NCBI RefSeq assembly: GCF_958445495.1
Contig: NZ_CAUCSQ010000002.1
Location: 176,017-240,016, forward strand
Direction of reading: 5' to 3'
Source: an uncultured Bacteroides sp.
Lineage (GTDB): Bacteria > Bacteroidota > Bacteroidia > Bacteroidales > Bacteroidaceae
DNA length: 64,000 nucleotides
Shown here: positions 7,273-15,838 of the stretch, in pieces
Numbering within the stretch: the stretch's first letter is position 1
Layout of the letters: the number at the start of each line of letters is the position of its first letter
The notes under the pieces: model-generated
Told to the model about the DNA's origin: nothing
Database searches by the model: none
The model's input: the letters and a program-made list of their open reading frames with translations, nothing else
Position numbers and translations under genes: made by a program

Positions 7273-8937
7273 TTATTTATCCTGAGTTGAACTGATTTTC
7301 ATAATTTCATTTTCAAATTCATCCCTGTCCACGGCAGCCTTGTTCCGCATCTTCGTCCGATAATTGTAAACGGTACTCGTAGAGCAACGGAGGAAGTTGG
7401 CGATTTTCCCGCTATCCGTAATTCCCAGACGCAACAAGGCATAAATACGGAGCTCCCTATTCAACAATGCGTCCGGTTTCAAGACAATTTTTTCTTCATC
7501 TTTCAACAAAGCGTTAAAATCAGAAACAAAAGTCGGATACAGACTCAAAAAAACCTTATCAAAACGGACATACAACGCATTCAATTCCTCGTCAATCAAC
7601 GCCGACGACTTCAACTTCTTAATCAGTTCATCATAATACTTGTTGATGGCAATCTTATATAATACATTCTGATACTTCTCCATCTTATAGATATAACTGA
7701 AACACACATCAAAAAACTCGGCAATGTAATGCTCCTTAATGCTGTTAATCTCGCACAACTGATTATTGGTATCGTTCAATTGGCTATTCACGGCATTCAA
7801 TTTCTCATTCAACCGTAGAAGCTTCTCATTGCTTTGCGCCAACGCCTGTTTTATCCTCAGCGTTTTTTTCATCTGGAGATAAATAAAGACCACCAGCAAG
7901 ATTAAAAGAAAAAGAATGACACTTGTAGAAATAAGAAAAACAGTCAGATTCGACCTCGATTTAGCCTGTTCCGCCTGGTAAGCGGTATTAATGATGGAAT
8001 TGAACTTATAAATTTCAATAGCCCGGAAATGAATGCCCGAAGAAATCACGTCATCAATGGCAGATTGCGTAAACTTGAAAGCATCAGCCAGATTCTGCTC
8101 TTCATACTGTATCAATGCCAGCGATTGCAAGGATGCATTCTCCCGCGTCGCATTCCGGGTATCGGCAATAGCCGACAACATTAAATATTTTTTCTCCTCG
8201 TCATACTTCTTCTGATGCCTGCACAATCTCGAATACGAATGAGTAATCATTGCATACCTGGGTGTTCCTACCTCCTCGATTTCAAGCAACTCTTGAAAAA
8301 TCTCCTTTGATTTCACAGTATCGCTCCACATATAATAAGCCGCCTCCGACATCCTGTAATCCCAGGAAGTATGGTCAATCAAGGCAAACAATGAATCCTG
8401 GTAAGCAGATTGCTGTTTCCAATACAGGTTATTAGCTACGGAGATGGAATAATGCCCCCAAAAATTGGAGTAAGTCTGATAATAGGCAATCAAAAGGTCT
8501 TTAGGAAGTTCTGAAGTCTTAACGCTTTTCAAAAGCATCTCCGCCTCCCTGAATCTGCCGCACATCGAATACAAAAGGCTAAGATGCAAAGACGACTCCG
8601 TTTTCAAATAAGCCCTGTTCAACTGCCGGGCAATCTCGATATTCCGGTCCACATAATGGATGGCGGAATCAATATGAAATTTCTTATACTCATCATACAA
8701 CCGGAGATTTATCCTGTATTCCCCTTCAAGCGTCAAACCGGCACTTTTCAACATACACTTTATCCGGTTAATCCTCTCCTCCTTTTTCTGAACAAAGACA
8801 TGTTTTTCATCTATCACTCTACGCAAAGAGTCAGCCAACATCTTCAATTCATTATTCGCATAAAGAACACTGCCGATTCCCAAAGCAACCAGCAGCAGCC
8901 CTATCCTCCTCTTCAGAAAACAACAGTTGAATTTCAT
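7273..8937 (-). CDS. Membrane-anchored transcriptional regulator, DUF6377 type (TPR sensor, TM, coiled coil, HTH)
   Basis: A 554-residue protein. After a signal or anchor segment (residues ~10-27) comes a helical, TPR-like region of about 300 residues, then one strong transmembrane helix (TVFLISTSVILFLLILLVV, ~330-350). Next is a Leu/Asn-rich coiled coil with repeated LNEKLNAVNSQLNDTNNQ pattern, then a C-terminal domain ending in a LuxR-like helix-turn-helix (LGITDSGKIANFLRCSTSTV). Periplasmic TPR sensing with cytoplasmic DNA binding in one chain, without kinase or receiver, matches the DUF6377 family. It lies directly upstream of the oxidoreductase operon on the same strand, separated by 236 bases with a promoter-like box, so it is the probable local activator. 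The inducing ligand is unknown. Confidence 0.8.
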   Translation of the reverse strand: MKFNCCFLKRRIGLLLVALGIGSVLYANNELKMLADSLRRVIDEKHVFVQKKEERINRIKCMLKSAGLTLEGEYRINLRLYDEYKKFHIDSAIHYVDRNIEIARQLNRAYLKTESSLHLSLLYSMCGRFREAEMLLKSVKTSELPKDLLIAYYQTYSNFWGHYSISVANNLYWKQQSAYQDSLFALIDHTSWDYRMSEAAYYMWSDTVKSKEIFQELLEIEEVGTPRYAMITHSYSRLCRHQKKYDEEKKYLMLSAIADTRNATRENASLQSLALIQYEEQNLADAFKFTQSAIDDVISSGIHFRAIEIYKFNSIINTAYQAEQAKSRSNLTVFLISTSVILFLLILLVVFIYLQMKKTLRIKQALAQSNEKLLRLNEKLNAVNSQLNDTNNQLCEINSIKEHYIAEFFDVCFSYIYKMEKYQNVLYKIAINKYYDELIKKLKSSALIDEELNALYVRFDKVFLSLYPTFVSDFNALLKDEEKIVLKPDALLNRELRIYALLRLGITDSGKIANFLRCSTSTVYNYRTKMRNKAAVDRDEFENEIMKISSTQDK

Positions 8938-8956
8938 ATTATTAGCAAGTATAACG

Positions 8957-8996
8957 AAAAAAGCGATTCATTCAAAGAACAAACCGCTTTTTTTAT
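8957..8996 (-). terminator. Terminator of the rpsF-rpsR-rplI operon
   Basis: AAAAAAGCG (8957-8965) pairs with CGCTTTTTT (8985-8993) around a 19-base loop. Read on the minus strand it follows the rplI stop and ends in a T run. It could also act on plus-strand transcripts. Confidence 0.7.
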
Positions 8997-9014
8997 AGAG
9001 AAGTAAATTTGCTC

Positions 9015-9458
9015 TTATTCTGCAACTACTTCGAAAGGAACCTCAACGGAAACTTCTTTATGAAGTTTTACAACTGCTTTGTAGTTGCCCACTTCCTTTA
9101 CAGCATCCTTTACAACGATAATCTTTCTGTCAACCTCGTGTCCCAGCTTAGCCAATGCTTCGGCAATCTGGATACTGCCTACAGAACCGAAAATCGTACC
9201 GGTCGAACTTACTTTAGTTGCGATAGTCAAAGAAACGCCTTCCAACTTAGCAGCCATAGCTTCGGCATCTTTCTTGATTTTCTCAAGTTTGTGAGCGCGC
9301 TGTTTCAGTTCTTCAGCCAACATTTTCTTTGCAGAAGGAGAAGCAATGACAGCTTTTCCGGTTGGGATTAGATAATTACGACCGTATCCGGATTTCACGT
9401 TTACGATATCGTTCTTATAACCCAAGTTTACAATGTCTTCTTTCAATATAATTTCCAT
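9015..9458 (-). CDS. rplI: 50S ribosomal protein L9
   Basis: A 147-residue L9. The N-terminal globular domain begins MEIILKEDIVNLGYKNDIV and contains the signature GYGRNYLIPTGKAV, which binds 23S rRNA. A long Lys/Glu/Ala-rich connecting helix (~residues 45-75) leads to the C-terminal domain. Length and domain order are normal for the family. It is the third gene of the rpsF-rpsR-rplI operon, 14 bases after rpsR, and is followed by a hairpin terminator. Confidence 0.98.
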   Translation of the reverse strand: MEIILKEDIVNLGYKNDIVNVKSGYGRNYLIPTGKAVIASPSAKKMLAEELKQRAHKLEKIKKDAEAMAAKLEGVSLTIATKVSSTGTIFGSVGSIQIAEALAKLGHEVDRKIIVVKDAVKEVGNYKAVVKLHKEVSVEVPFEVVAE

Positions 9459-9472
9459 ACTTTTCCTCCTTC

Positions 9473-9745
9473 TTATTTCATCATGTCAGTTACATAAGGC
9501 AGCAATGCCAAGTGACGAGCTCTCTTCACAGCCTGCGCGATACGACGTTGGAACTTCAAAGAAGTACCTGTAATACGACGCGGAAGGATTTTTCCTTGTT
9601 CATTCAAGAATTTCTTCAAGAATTCAGGATCTTTGTAGTCGATATACCTAATACCACTCTTTTTGAAACGGCAGTATTTTTTCTTCTTAACATCTACTGA
9701 CGGCGGAGTCAAATATCTGATTTCTGATTGAACTTGTTGTGCCAT
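9473..9745 (-). CDS. rpsR: 30S ribosomal protein S18
   Basis: A 90-residue basic protein with the S18 core: CRFKKSGIRYIDYKDPEFLKK, then GKILPRRITGTSLKFQRRI, then QAVKRARHLALLPYV. It binds S6 as a heterodimer on the 16S rRNA central domain, which explains its place 2 bases after rpsF. Length is usual for Bacteroidota. Confidence 0.98.
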   Translation of the reverse strand: MAQQVQSEIRYLTPPSVDVKKKKYCRFKKSGIRYIDYKDPEFLKKFLNEQGKILPRRITGTSLKFQRRIAQAVKRARHLALLPYVTDMMK

Positions 9746-9747
9746 GA

Positions 9748-10092
9748 TTAATCCTCCTTTTTGTTTGATTTAACACTTCTTCTTTTTGCAGCGTATTCAG
9801 CAGCATACTTATCCATCTTGAAAGTCAAGAAACGGATTACGCGTTCATCACGACGGAAATTAAGTTCCAGCTTGTCAATTACAGTAGGATCTGCATTGAA
9901 CTCAATCAGTTGGTAAAAACCTGTAGACTTCTTCTGAATTGGGTAAGCCAATTTCTTCAGTCCCCAGTTTTCTTCATTGATAATCTCAGCACCTTCAGCT
10001 TGAAGAACGCCTTTGAATTTTTCTACCGCTTCCTTCATCTGAACATCAGACAAAACGGGAGTTAAAATGAAAACGGTTTCGTATTGATTCAT
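9748..10092 (-). CDS. rpsF: 30S ribosomal protein S6
   Basis: A 114-residue S6 with the ferredoxin-like core. The opening NQYETVFILTPVLSD and the segment ENWGLKKLAYPIQKKSTGFY are family signatures; the tail is Lys/Arg-rich. It is the first gene of the ribosomal operon and has a well-formed Bacteroides promoter about 50 bases upstream. In many bacteria S6:S18 binds the rpsF leader for autoregulation; I did not identify that fold in this leader of roughly 40 nucleotides. Confidence 0.98.
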   Translation of the reverse strand: MNQYETVFILTPVLSDVQMKEAVEKFKGVLQAEGAEIINEENWGLKKLAYPIQKKSTGFYQLIEFNADPTVIDKLELNFRRDERVIRFLTFKMDKYAAEYAAKRRSVKSNKKED

Positions 10093-10139
10093 ACTTCGTT
10101 TAATTAAATAAATAAATTATTTGATTTTAAATGCGGGTG

Positions 10140-10170
10140 CAAAGTTAGACATTTTATTTTGAACTACAAA
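10140..10170 (-). promoter_or_regulatory. Promoter of the rpsF operon
   Basis: On the minus strand TTTG (10167-10170) and TAACTTTG (10140-10147) are separated by 19 bases, a full match to the Bacteroides -33/-7 arrangement. The -7 box is 47 bases from the rpsF ATG. Confidence 0.8.
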
Positions 10171-10220
10171 TATTTAATCTTTTTTTGTATCCGAAGATAG
10201 GATTTATCCGGGAAGTGACT

Positions 10221-10228
10221 TACCTTTG
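10221..10228 (+). promoter_or_regulatory. Putative -7 box for the MarR-type regulator
   Basis: TACCTTTG matches TAnnTTTG, 24 bases before the ATG at 10253. It overlaps the in-frame TTG at 10226, which therefore cannot be the start codon of a transcript from this promoter. It faces away from the rpsF promoter. Confidence 0.65.
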
Positions 10229-10252
10229 CAAAGTTGTTTAAACAATAATTTC

Positions 10253-10699
10253 ATGATAGAGCAATTTAATTTCGATATCCGGCTTATATTCGCCATATTA
10301 AATGGCAAAGTTTCCGCGGCAATCAACCGTAAGCTGTACCGTAACTTCCGTCAGAACGGGCTGGAAATCAGTCCGGAACAATGGACGGTACTCATTTTTT
10401 TGTGGGAAAAAGACGGTGTTACACAACAAGAGTTGTGTAATGCAACTTTTAAAGACAAACCCAGCATGACCCGCTTGATAGACAATATGGAACGGCAGCA
10501 TCTCGTTGTGCGCATTTCCGATAAAAAAGACCGCCGTACCAATTTGATCCACCTGACTAAAGACGGAAAAGAACTGGAAGAAAAAGCGCGCGTCATTGCC
10601 GGCCAGACTCTGAAAGAGGCTCTTCATGGCATCACCCTCGACGAATTGAGCATTGGGCAGGAGGTACTGAAAAAGGTATTCTATAATACGAAAGATTAA
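10253..10699 (+). CDS. MarR family transcriptional regulator
   Basis: A 148-residue winged-helix protein. The recognition region is DGVTQQELCNATFKDKPSMTRLIDNMERQ, followed by the wing DKKDRRTNLIHLTKDGKELEE, both standard MarR features. Flanking N- and C-terminal helices would form the dimer interface. The start at 10253 is chosen because the promoter-like box ends at 10228. It is divergent from the rpsF operon and upstream of a small membrane protein gene. Ligand and targets cannot be inferred; MarR proteins usually repress genes close by. Confidence 0.9.
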   Translation: MIEQFNFDIRLIFAILNGKVSAAINRKLYRNFRQNGLEISPEQWTVLIFLWEKDGVTQQELCNATFKDKPSMTRLIDNMERQHLVVRISDKKDRRTNLIHLTKDGKELEEKARVIAGQTLKEALHGITLDELSIGQEVLKKVFYNTKD

Positions 10700-10839
10700 G
10701 CAGAAGAACAGATCTTAAAATCATAAAATCCACTAAATCGTGCATTTATAATGGAATTTTTATCCAAATAATTTCGCCCGTTAAAGAATTATGCTTTAAT
10801 TTGTGACTGGAATATTATAATCTATTAAAATACACACGC

Positions 10840-11016
10840 ATGAAAGGCTTATTAAAGAACTTAGGATTGATATTAATCTTGGCCGGAGTAGTCATCCTGT
10901 TGGGTTGTTCATTTACAGGTAATGTAAATAACAACGCCATTCTGGGTACTTCTGTAGTACTTGTAGTACTGGGACTCATTTCTTATATTGTTATTAATAA
11001 GAAGATCGCTGATTAA
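10840..11016 (+). CDS. 58-residue two-TM membrane protein
   Basis: A short frame (ATG 10840, TAA 11014-11016) below common length cut-offs. It has two hydrophobic segments, LGLILILAGVVILLGCSF and an Ala/Leu/Val-rich one ending VVLGLISYIVI, joined by a polar loop GNVNNNA, and finishes NKKIAD. A near-perfect terminator follows 17 bases after the stop, which supports a real gene. The LLGCS sequence resembles a lipobox but sits in a first helix with a second helix behind it, so a polytopic protein is more likely. Function unknown. It may be transcribed alone or with the MarR gene 140 bases upstream. Confidence 0.7.
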   Translation: MKGLLKNLGLILILAGVVILLGCSFTGNVNNNAILGTSVVLVVLGLISYIVINKKIAD

Positions 11017-11032
11017 TTTCGCAAAAATCAAT

Positions 11033-11072
11033 AAAAAATCCCGGAAACGAATGTTTCCGGGATTTTTTATTT
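11033..11072. terminator. Bidirectional terminator between the small membrane protein gene and rprY
   Basis: AAAAAATCCCGGAAAC pairs perfectly with GTTTCCGGGATTTTTT around a GAAT loop. A and T runs on both sides let it end both the plus-strand gene and the convergent rprXY transcript. Confidence 0.9.
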
Positions 11073-11094
11073 GTAGTCATCTCAAATGCGATTA

Positions 11095-11796
11095 TTAAGA
11101 TTCAACTTCCGGGGTAATCAGCTTATAGCCTTTTCCGTGGATATTGATAATCTCGATAGAATCATCTTCTTTCAGATGCTTACGTAGTTTCGTGATATAC
11201 ACGTCCATACTACGGGCATTGAAATAGTTATCGTCGATCCAGATCGTTTTCAAAGCAAAGTCACGTTGCAAAATCTCATTTGCATGCGCACAAAGCAATC
11301 CGAGCAGTTCAGATTCTTTGGTAGTCAGTTTAGTCTGTTTGCCTTCTGACGACAGAATTTGTTTCTGTGTATCGAAAGTAAACTTACCAATCTTATAGAT
11401 ATTGCTTTCTTTGTTCTTCTTTCCACGAACACGTCTCAAGATTGCTTCAATTCTGAACGTCAATTCTTCCATACTAAACGGTTTGGTGATATAATCATCC
11501 GCACCGATTTTAAATCCTTCCAGGATATCTTCTTTCAGCGTTTTAGCAGTCAGGAAGATAATAGGAATTTCAGCATTTGCTGCACGGACATCCTGTGCCA
11601 GTGTGAAGCCGTCTTTTTTAGGCATCATTACGTCAAACACGCACAAGTCATATTTATTCTTCAAGAAAGCCTTATAACCGGCTTCTCCATCAGGATATAA
11701 CTCAGCAGAATAACCTTTTGCCTGTAGATATTCTCTTAAAAGCATGCCAAGATTTTCGTCATCCTCGCATAATAAAATACGCAGTTTCTCGTCCAT
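11095..11796 (-). CDS. rprY: Two-component response regulator RprY (OmpR family)
   Basis: A 233-residue OmpR-type regulator. The receiver has the acidic pair in LLCEDDENLG, the phospho-acceptor Asp55 in LCVFDVMMPKKDG, Thr in IFLTAK and Lys in DDYITKPF. The C-terminal winged helix ends RSMDVYITKLRKHLKED and INIHGKGYKLI. Sequence and pairing match RprY of Bacteroides fragilis, whose partner kinase RprX is encoded immediately upstream (one base between stop and start). RprY is reported to bind promoters of stress and sodium or energy-related genes; here the targets are not visible. Confidence 0.92.
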   Translation of the reverse strand: MDEKLRILLCEDDENLGMLLREYLQAKGYSAELYPDGEAGYKAFLKNKYDLCVFDVMMPKKDGFTLAQDVRAANAEIPIIFLTAKTLKEDILEGFKIGADDYITKPFSMEELTFRIEAILRRVRGKKNKESNIYKIGKFTFDTQKQILSSEGKQTKLTTKESELLGLLCAHANEILQRDFALKTIWIDDNYFNARSMDVYITKLRKHLKEDDSIEIINIHGKGYKLITPEVES

Positions 11797-11797
11797 A

Positions 11798-13354
11798 TCA
11801 ATTATTTTTTAATAAAGGTAATGCAATAATAAATTTAGTTCCCACGTTCAGGTCGCTTTCCGCCCGGATGGTTCCCTTATGATCCAATATAATTTTTCTC
11901 ACATAAGCCAATCCCAGTCCAAAGCCCTTCACATCGTGCAGATTACCCGTATGTACACGATAGAACTTTTCAAATATCTTTTTCAGGTTCTCCTTTTTAA
12001 TACCGATACCGTTATCCTGTATCGAAATCATCAGTTTACCCGACTCATTCCACGTTCTCACTTTCAGTTCCAGATCCTCTTCCGGTTTCTTATATTTCAC
12101 CGCGTTATCCATCAGATTAAAGATTACATTCGTGATATGCATCTCATCTGCAAATATAACAGGATCGGTGGCCTCAAGGTTCGATGTTATCTTACCATTA
12201 TACCGTTCCACTTTCAGCGCAAAGGTATTGACAACTCCTGAAATTAATTCATTCGCATCAATCTCCTTCATCTTCAAAGTTGCCTTCTGACGTTCGAACA
12301 TCGACATCTGGAGCACCTTTTCCACCTGGAAGCGCAAGCGCTTGGTTTCATCATTTATCACTCCCGATATATGCTGGAACATCTGCGGTGATTTTCCTAC
12401 CGCGGGATCTTTCAACATCTGCGCTGCCAATGAAATGGTAGATATTGGTGTTTTAAATTCGTGCGTCATATTATTGATAAAGTCATTCTTCATTTCCGTC
12501 AGTTTCTTTTGCCGGAATACGATATAAATCGTAAAGATGAATGTCACTAACAATACCAGCGTAAATATCAACGACGGAATCATGAAACTAATTGAGTCAA
12601 AGATATAATCTTTCTTACCAGGAAAGTGCACTTTCAATATGCTCATTTTTGCAGGCGGATCATTCTTGAACAATGCCTGCTGATAAGCGTCCTCACTTCC
12701 CTTTGCCTCATAATCCGCACAACGATAGACTTCCCTACCGTCTTTGTCAATCACCGTAAAGTGATAAGGCAAGTCTATACTATTATTATATAAGCTCGAT
12801 TTCAGATAGTCATCCAGTTCTTTGAACCGTACTCTGTCTCCAATCGATTTGTCACTTCCCCGATAAATCATCTGCCAAGCCACTTCATCGAGTAACGCCC
12901 GTTGATACATATACCGATTCTTGATGGCTTCCACTAATGAACGCGAAGTTTCCGGAATAGTCTTTGTTCCCCTGTAAGGAGAAATCATAGCCTTTGGAAG
13001 CTCGGAGGGCTTGGTGGTCATCACTTTCAGCTCAAAATCCGAATATACCTTTCCATCCTTAGACTTCACCGTGAACCGTTGCGTTTGCTGAATCAAGTTG
13101 TCTTGTTGTATGGAAGCGTTATTCGCAATCAGTGCTTTTCTTTCCGCTTCTGAAATATCTTCGATCAACCAACGTCTGGTCTCTGCATATTCCACATCCT
13201 TGGAAACCTGATCCAGGCTATTGCGTACAGCCGAATCAAACTGCTCCTTACGGGTTTTCATCATTTCCTCAATATAACTAACCTGCAAATACAGCAGGCT
13301 AAGGAAGGAAAGCCCCATTACAATACCTAATATCCAAATTGTTGACTTCTTCAT
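11798..13354 (-). CDS. rprX: Sensor histidine kinase RprX
   Basis: A 518-residue membrane kinase. Topology: TM1 at residues ~5-25, a periplasmic domain of about 235 residues, then TM2 (PSLIFTLVLLVTFIFTIYIVF, ~260-280). The cytoplasmic core has the H-box MTHEFKTPISTISLA, N-box NVIFNLMDNAVKYKK, G1 box DNGIGIK and G2 box GFGLGLAYV. It should phosphorylate RprY, encoded next in the operon. The upstream region contains two tandem copies of a 12-base repeat close to the start codon (see the repeat entry). The signal sensed is not known from sequence. Confidence 0.92.
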   Translation of the reverse strand: MKKSTIWILGIVMGLSFLSLLYLQVSYIEEMMKTRKEQFDSAVRNSLDQVSKDVEYAETRRWLIEDISEAERKALIANNASIQQDNLIQQTQRFTVKSKDGKVYSDFELKVMTTKPSELPKAMISPYRGTKTIPETSRSLVEAIKNRYMYQRALLDEVAWQMIYRGSDKSIGDRVRFKELDDYLKSSLYNNSIDLPYHFTVIDKDGREVYRCADYEAKGSEDAYQQALFKNDPPAKMSILKVHFPGKKDYIFDSISFMIPSLIFTLVLLVTFIFTIYIVFRQKKLTEMKNDFINNMTHEFKTPISTISLAAQMLKDPAVGKSPQMFQHISGVINDETKRLRFQVEKVLQMSMFERQKATLKMKEIDANELISGVVNTFALKVERYNGKITSNLEATDPVIFADEMHITNVIFNLMDNAVKYKKPEEDLELKVRTWNESGKLMISIQDNGIGIKKENLKKIFEKFYRVHTGNLHDVKGFGLGLAYVRKIILDHKGTIRAESDLNVGTKFIIALPLLKNN

Positions 13355-13362
13355 AGCAACAA

Positions 13363-13388
13363 AATTAACACTCCCTAATTAACACTCC
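13363..13388 (-). repeat. Tandem 12-base direct repeat upstream of rprX
   Basis: AATTAACACTCC occurs at 13363-13374 and again at 13377-13388 with a 14-base period, 9 bases upstream of the rprX ATG at 13354. Related TTAACCG words occur near 13407 and 13429. Tandem half-sites like this are typical of OmpR-family binding, so autoregulation by RprY is a possibility; it could also be a simple leader duplication. Confidence 0.55.
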
Positions 13389-13557
13389 TAATGCATTAAC
13401 TTGATTTAACCGGAACTTCCCGGAAATTAACCGTAAGGAGCTATTTAGGTTGTATTCTGATTACTACAACAATAAAAGCCCTCCTTTGGTTTGCAAATTT
13501 AATAAAAAATTAAATCTTCTCCTTGCGTTTTTCCATCTTTATTAATCATAGTTAAAC

Positions 13558-13600
13558 AAAAACCGCCGCCTTTTACTTAAAAAAGGCAACGGTTTTAACT
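13558..13600 (-). terminator. Terminator of the EF-G2 gene
   Basis: On the minus strand, after the EF-G2 stop, AAAACCG...CCTTTT pairs with AAAAGG...CGGTTTT and ends in a T run. The stem has a two- or three-base internal mismatch. Confidence 0.75.
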
Positions 13601-13620
13601 ATTCAGTAAACAATAAACAG

Positions 13621-15777
13621 CTATTCTTCAGTTTGTCCCGCTTCAAAATCTTTAATCAACTTATCCTGAACATCGGACGGAACAAGCTCATAACTGGAGA
13701 ACTTCATGATGAATGAAGCGCGCCCTCCGGTCAACGAACTGAGAGCCGTAGAATAAGAAGACATCTCTTTCAAAGGAACCTTAGCCACCAGCTTTTCAAA
13801 TCCCTTCTCGCTGCTCATTCCCATAATCATGGCGCGACGTCCTTGAAGGTCTCCCATCACATCACCCATCTTATCGGACGGAACAAATACCTCTACATCA
13901 TAAATCGGTTCCAGAATTTTAGGTCCGGCATTCTTGAACGCCTCGCTGAAAGCGTTACGTCCGGCAAGCATAAAGGAAATTTCATTCGAATCGACCGGAT
14001 GCATCTTGCCGTCATACACGATAACACGCACATCGCGGGCATACGAACCGGTCAGCGGCCCTTGCTCCATACGTGCCATTATCCCTTTCAGGATAGCGGG
14101 CAAGAAACGGGAATCAATGGAACCGCCCACGATACTGTTGACAAATACCAGCTTGCCGCCCCACTCCAACGGAACCTCTTCCGTGCCTTTCACGTTAATC
14201 TTAAATTCCTGCCCGTTGAACTTGTACGTATCGGGAACAGGCATACCTTCCTTATAAGGTTCCACGATTAGATGCACCTCACCGAACTGCCCCGCACCTC
14301 CGGACTGTTTCTTGTGGCGGTAGTCCGCACGGGCGGCTTTCGTTATCGTCTCACGATACGGAATCTTCGGCTCTTCATATTTCACTTGAAGTTTCTCATT
14401 GTTTTCCAGGCGCCATTTCAATGTGCGGAGATGGAATTCCCCTTGTCCGTGAATCAAAGTTTGCCTCAACTCCTTCGATTGTTCAATCACCCATGTCGGG
14501 TCTTCTTCGCGCATACGGTTCAGGATAGTCATCATCTTTTCCACATCCGCCTCGTTAACCGGTTTGATAGCGCGGGAATATTTAGAATTCGGATACTTGA
14601 TAAAATTAAACTTATAGTCGCAGTCCTTACCGTTCAACGTATTGCCGGTCTTCACATCTTTCAGCTTCACGGCAGCACCGATATCGCCGGCCTGCAACTC
14701 TTCCACTTTGATGCGGTTAGCGCCCGCCACGACATAAAGCTGCGCGATACGCTCTTTCGAGCCGCGGTCCGCATTCAATAAGTCGTCTCCTTCATGAACC
14801 TTTCCGCTCATCACCTTAAAATAGGAAACCTCGCCGATATGCGGTTCCACACTCGTCTTGAAAAAATAAAGGGATTCCGGTCCGTTCACGTCCGGCGCCA
14901 CTTCTTTTCCTTCCGTATTTTGCACTTTCGGCATTTCAGAAACAAAAGGAACAACGTTCCCCAGGAACTCCATCAAACGGCGCACTCCCATGTCTTTCCC
15001 TCCGCAAACACAAAATACCGGGAACATCCCCCTTGCAATCAATCCCTTGCGGATGCCCTCGCGCATCTCATCTTCCGAAAGGGAATCCTGTTCAAAGAAT
15101 TTTTCCATCAGTCCTTCGTCATTCTCGGCGGCAGCCTCTACCAACGCCTTATGCATTTCCATGGCCTTGTCCATCTCTTCCGCCGGAATTTCCTCAATCA
15201 CAGGAGCCCCGCCTTCAGGTTTCCAAGAGTATTTTTTCATCAACAGCACATCGATTAAAGCGTTGAATCCCGGACCGGTGGTTACGGGATATTGGATAGG
15301 AACAATCTTAGAACCGTAAGCCTCTTTCAATTGTTCCAGGATATTATCATAGTCGCATTTTTCATTGTCAAGCTGGTTGACGAGAAAAATAACGGGTTTA
15401 TTCAGTTTTTCTGTATATCGGAAATGATTTTGCGTACCTACCTCTACGCCATATTGCCCATTGAGAAGAATGATTGCCGTATCAGTTACGTTCAATGCAG
15501 TTACAGTACTGCCTACAAAGTCGTCCGACCCCGGACAATCTATGATATTCAACTTTTTATTATTCCATTCCACATGAAGAACAGTTGAGAAAACAGAGTA
15601 ACCGTACTCCTGCTCGACAGGGAAATAATCGCTGACGGTATTTTTCGAAGCGACAGTTCCGCGACGTTTTATAACCCCACTCTCGAAAAGCATCGCTTCC
15701 ACGAGAGTGGTTTTCCCAGAGCCAGAACTTCCCAACAAGGCAATGTTCTTGATTTCATTAGTCTGATATACTTTCAT
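13621..15777 (-). CDS. fusA2: Elongation factor G paralogue EF-G2, GTPase motifs degenerate
   Basis: A 718-residue EF-G-like translation factor with all five expected regions: G domain, domain II, and III-V including the RADYRHKKQSGGAGQFGEV stretch of domain IV. The G domain departs from true EF-G. The P-loop GSSGSGKT (16-23) is intact. Switch I has YGYS where EF-G has RGIT. Switch II reads DCPGSDDF, so the catalytic histidine of DTPGHVDF is Ser84. NKxD is NQLD (134-137). These changes predict little or no GTP hydrolysis. This matches the B. thetaiotaomicron EF-G2 (BT2167), reported to support translation without GTPase activity, to be induced during carbon limitation and to aid gut colonization. 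The ATG at 15777 gives the family length; an in-frame TTG three codons upstream is rejected. Confidence 0.93.
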   Translation of the reverse strand: MKVYQTNEIKNIALLGSSGSGKTTLVEAMLFESGVIKRRGTVASKNTVSDYFPVEQEYGYSVFSTVLHVEWNNKKLNIIDCPGSDDFVGSTVTALNVTDTAIILLNGQYGVEVGTQNHFRYTEKLNKPVIFLVNQLDNEKCDYDNILEQLKEAYGSKIVPIQYPVTTGPGFNALIDVLLMKKYSWKPEGGAPVIEEIPAEEMDKAMEMHKALVEAAAENDEGLMEKFFEQDSLSEDEMREGIRKGLIARGMFPVFCVCGGKDMGVRRLMEFLGNVVPFVSEMPKVQNTEGKEVAPDVNGPESLYFFKTSVEPHIGEVSYFKVMSGKVHEGDDLLNADRGSKERIAQLYVVAGANRIKVEELQAGDIGAAVKLKDVKTGNTLNGKDCDYKFNFIKYPNSKYSRAIKPVNEADVEKMMTILNRMREEDPTWVIEQSKELRQTLIHGQGEFHLRTLKWRLENNEKLQVKYEEPKIPYRETITKAARADYRHKKQSGGAGQFGEVHLIVEPYKEGMPVPDTYKFNGQEFKINVKGTEEVPLEWGGKLVFVNSIVGGSIDSRFLPAILKGIMARMEQGPLTGSYARDVRVIVYDGKMHPVDSNEISFMLAGRNAFSEAFKNAGPKILEPIYDVEVFVPSDKMGDVMGDLQGRRAMIMGMSSEKGFEKLVAKVPLKEMSSYSTALSSLTGGRASFIMKFSSYELVPSDVQDKLIKDFEAGQTEE

Positions 15778-15838
15778 AATACACAAGATTTAAATAATTA
15801 CTTAGTATGGTTTTCACATACATTCATTTTAGTGACGC

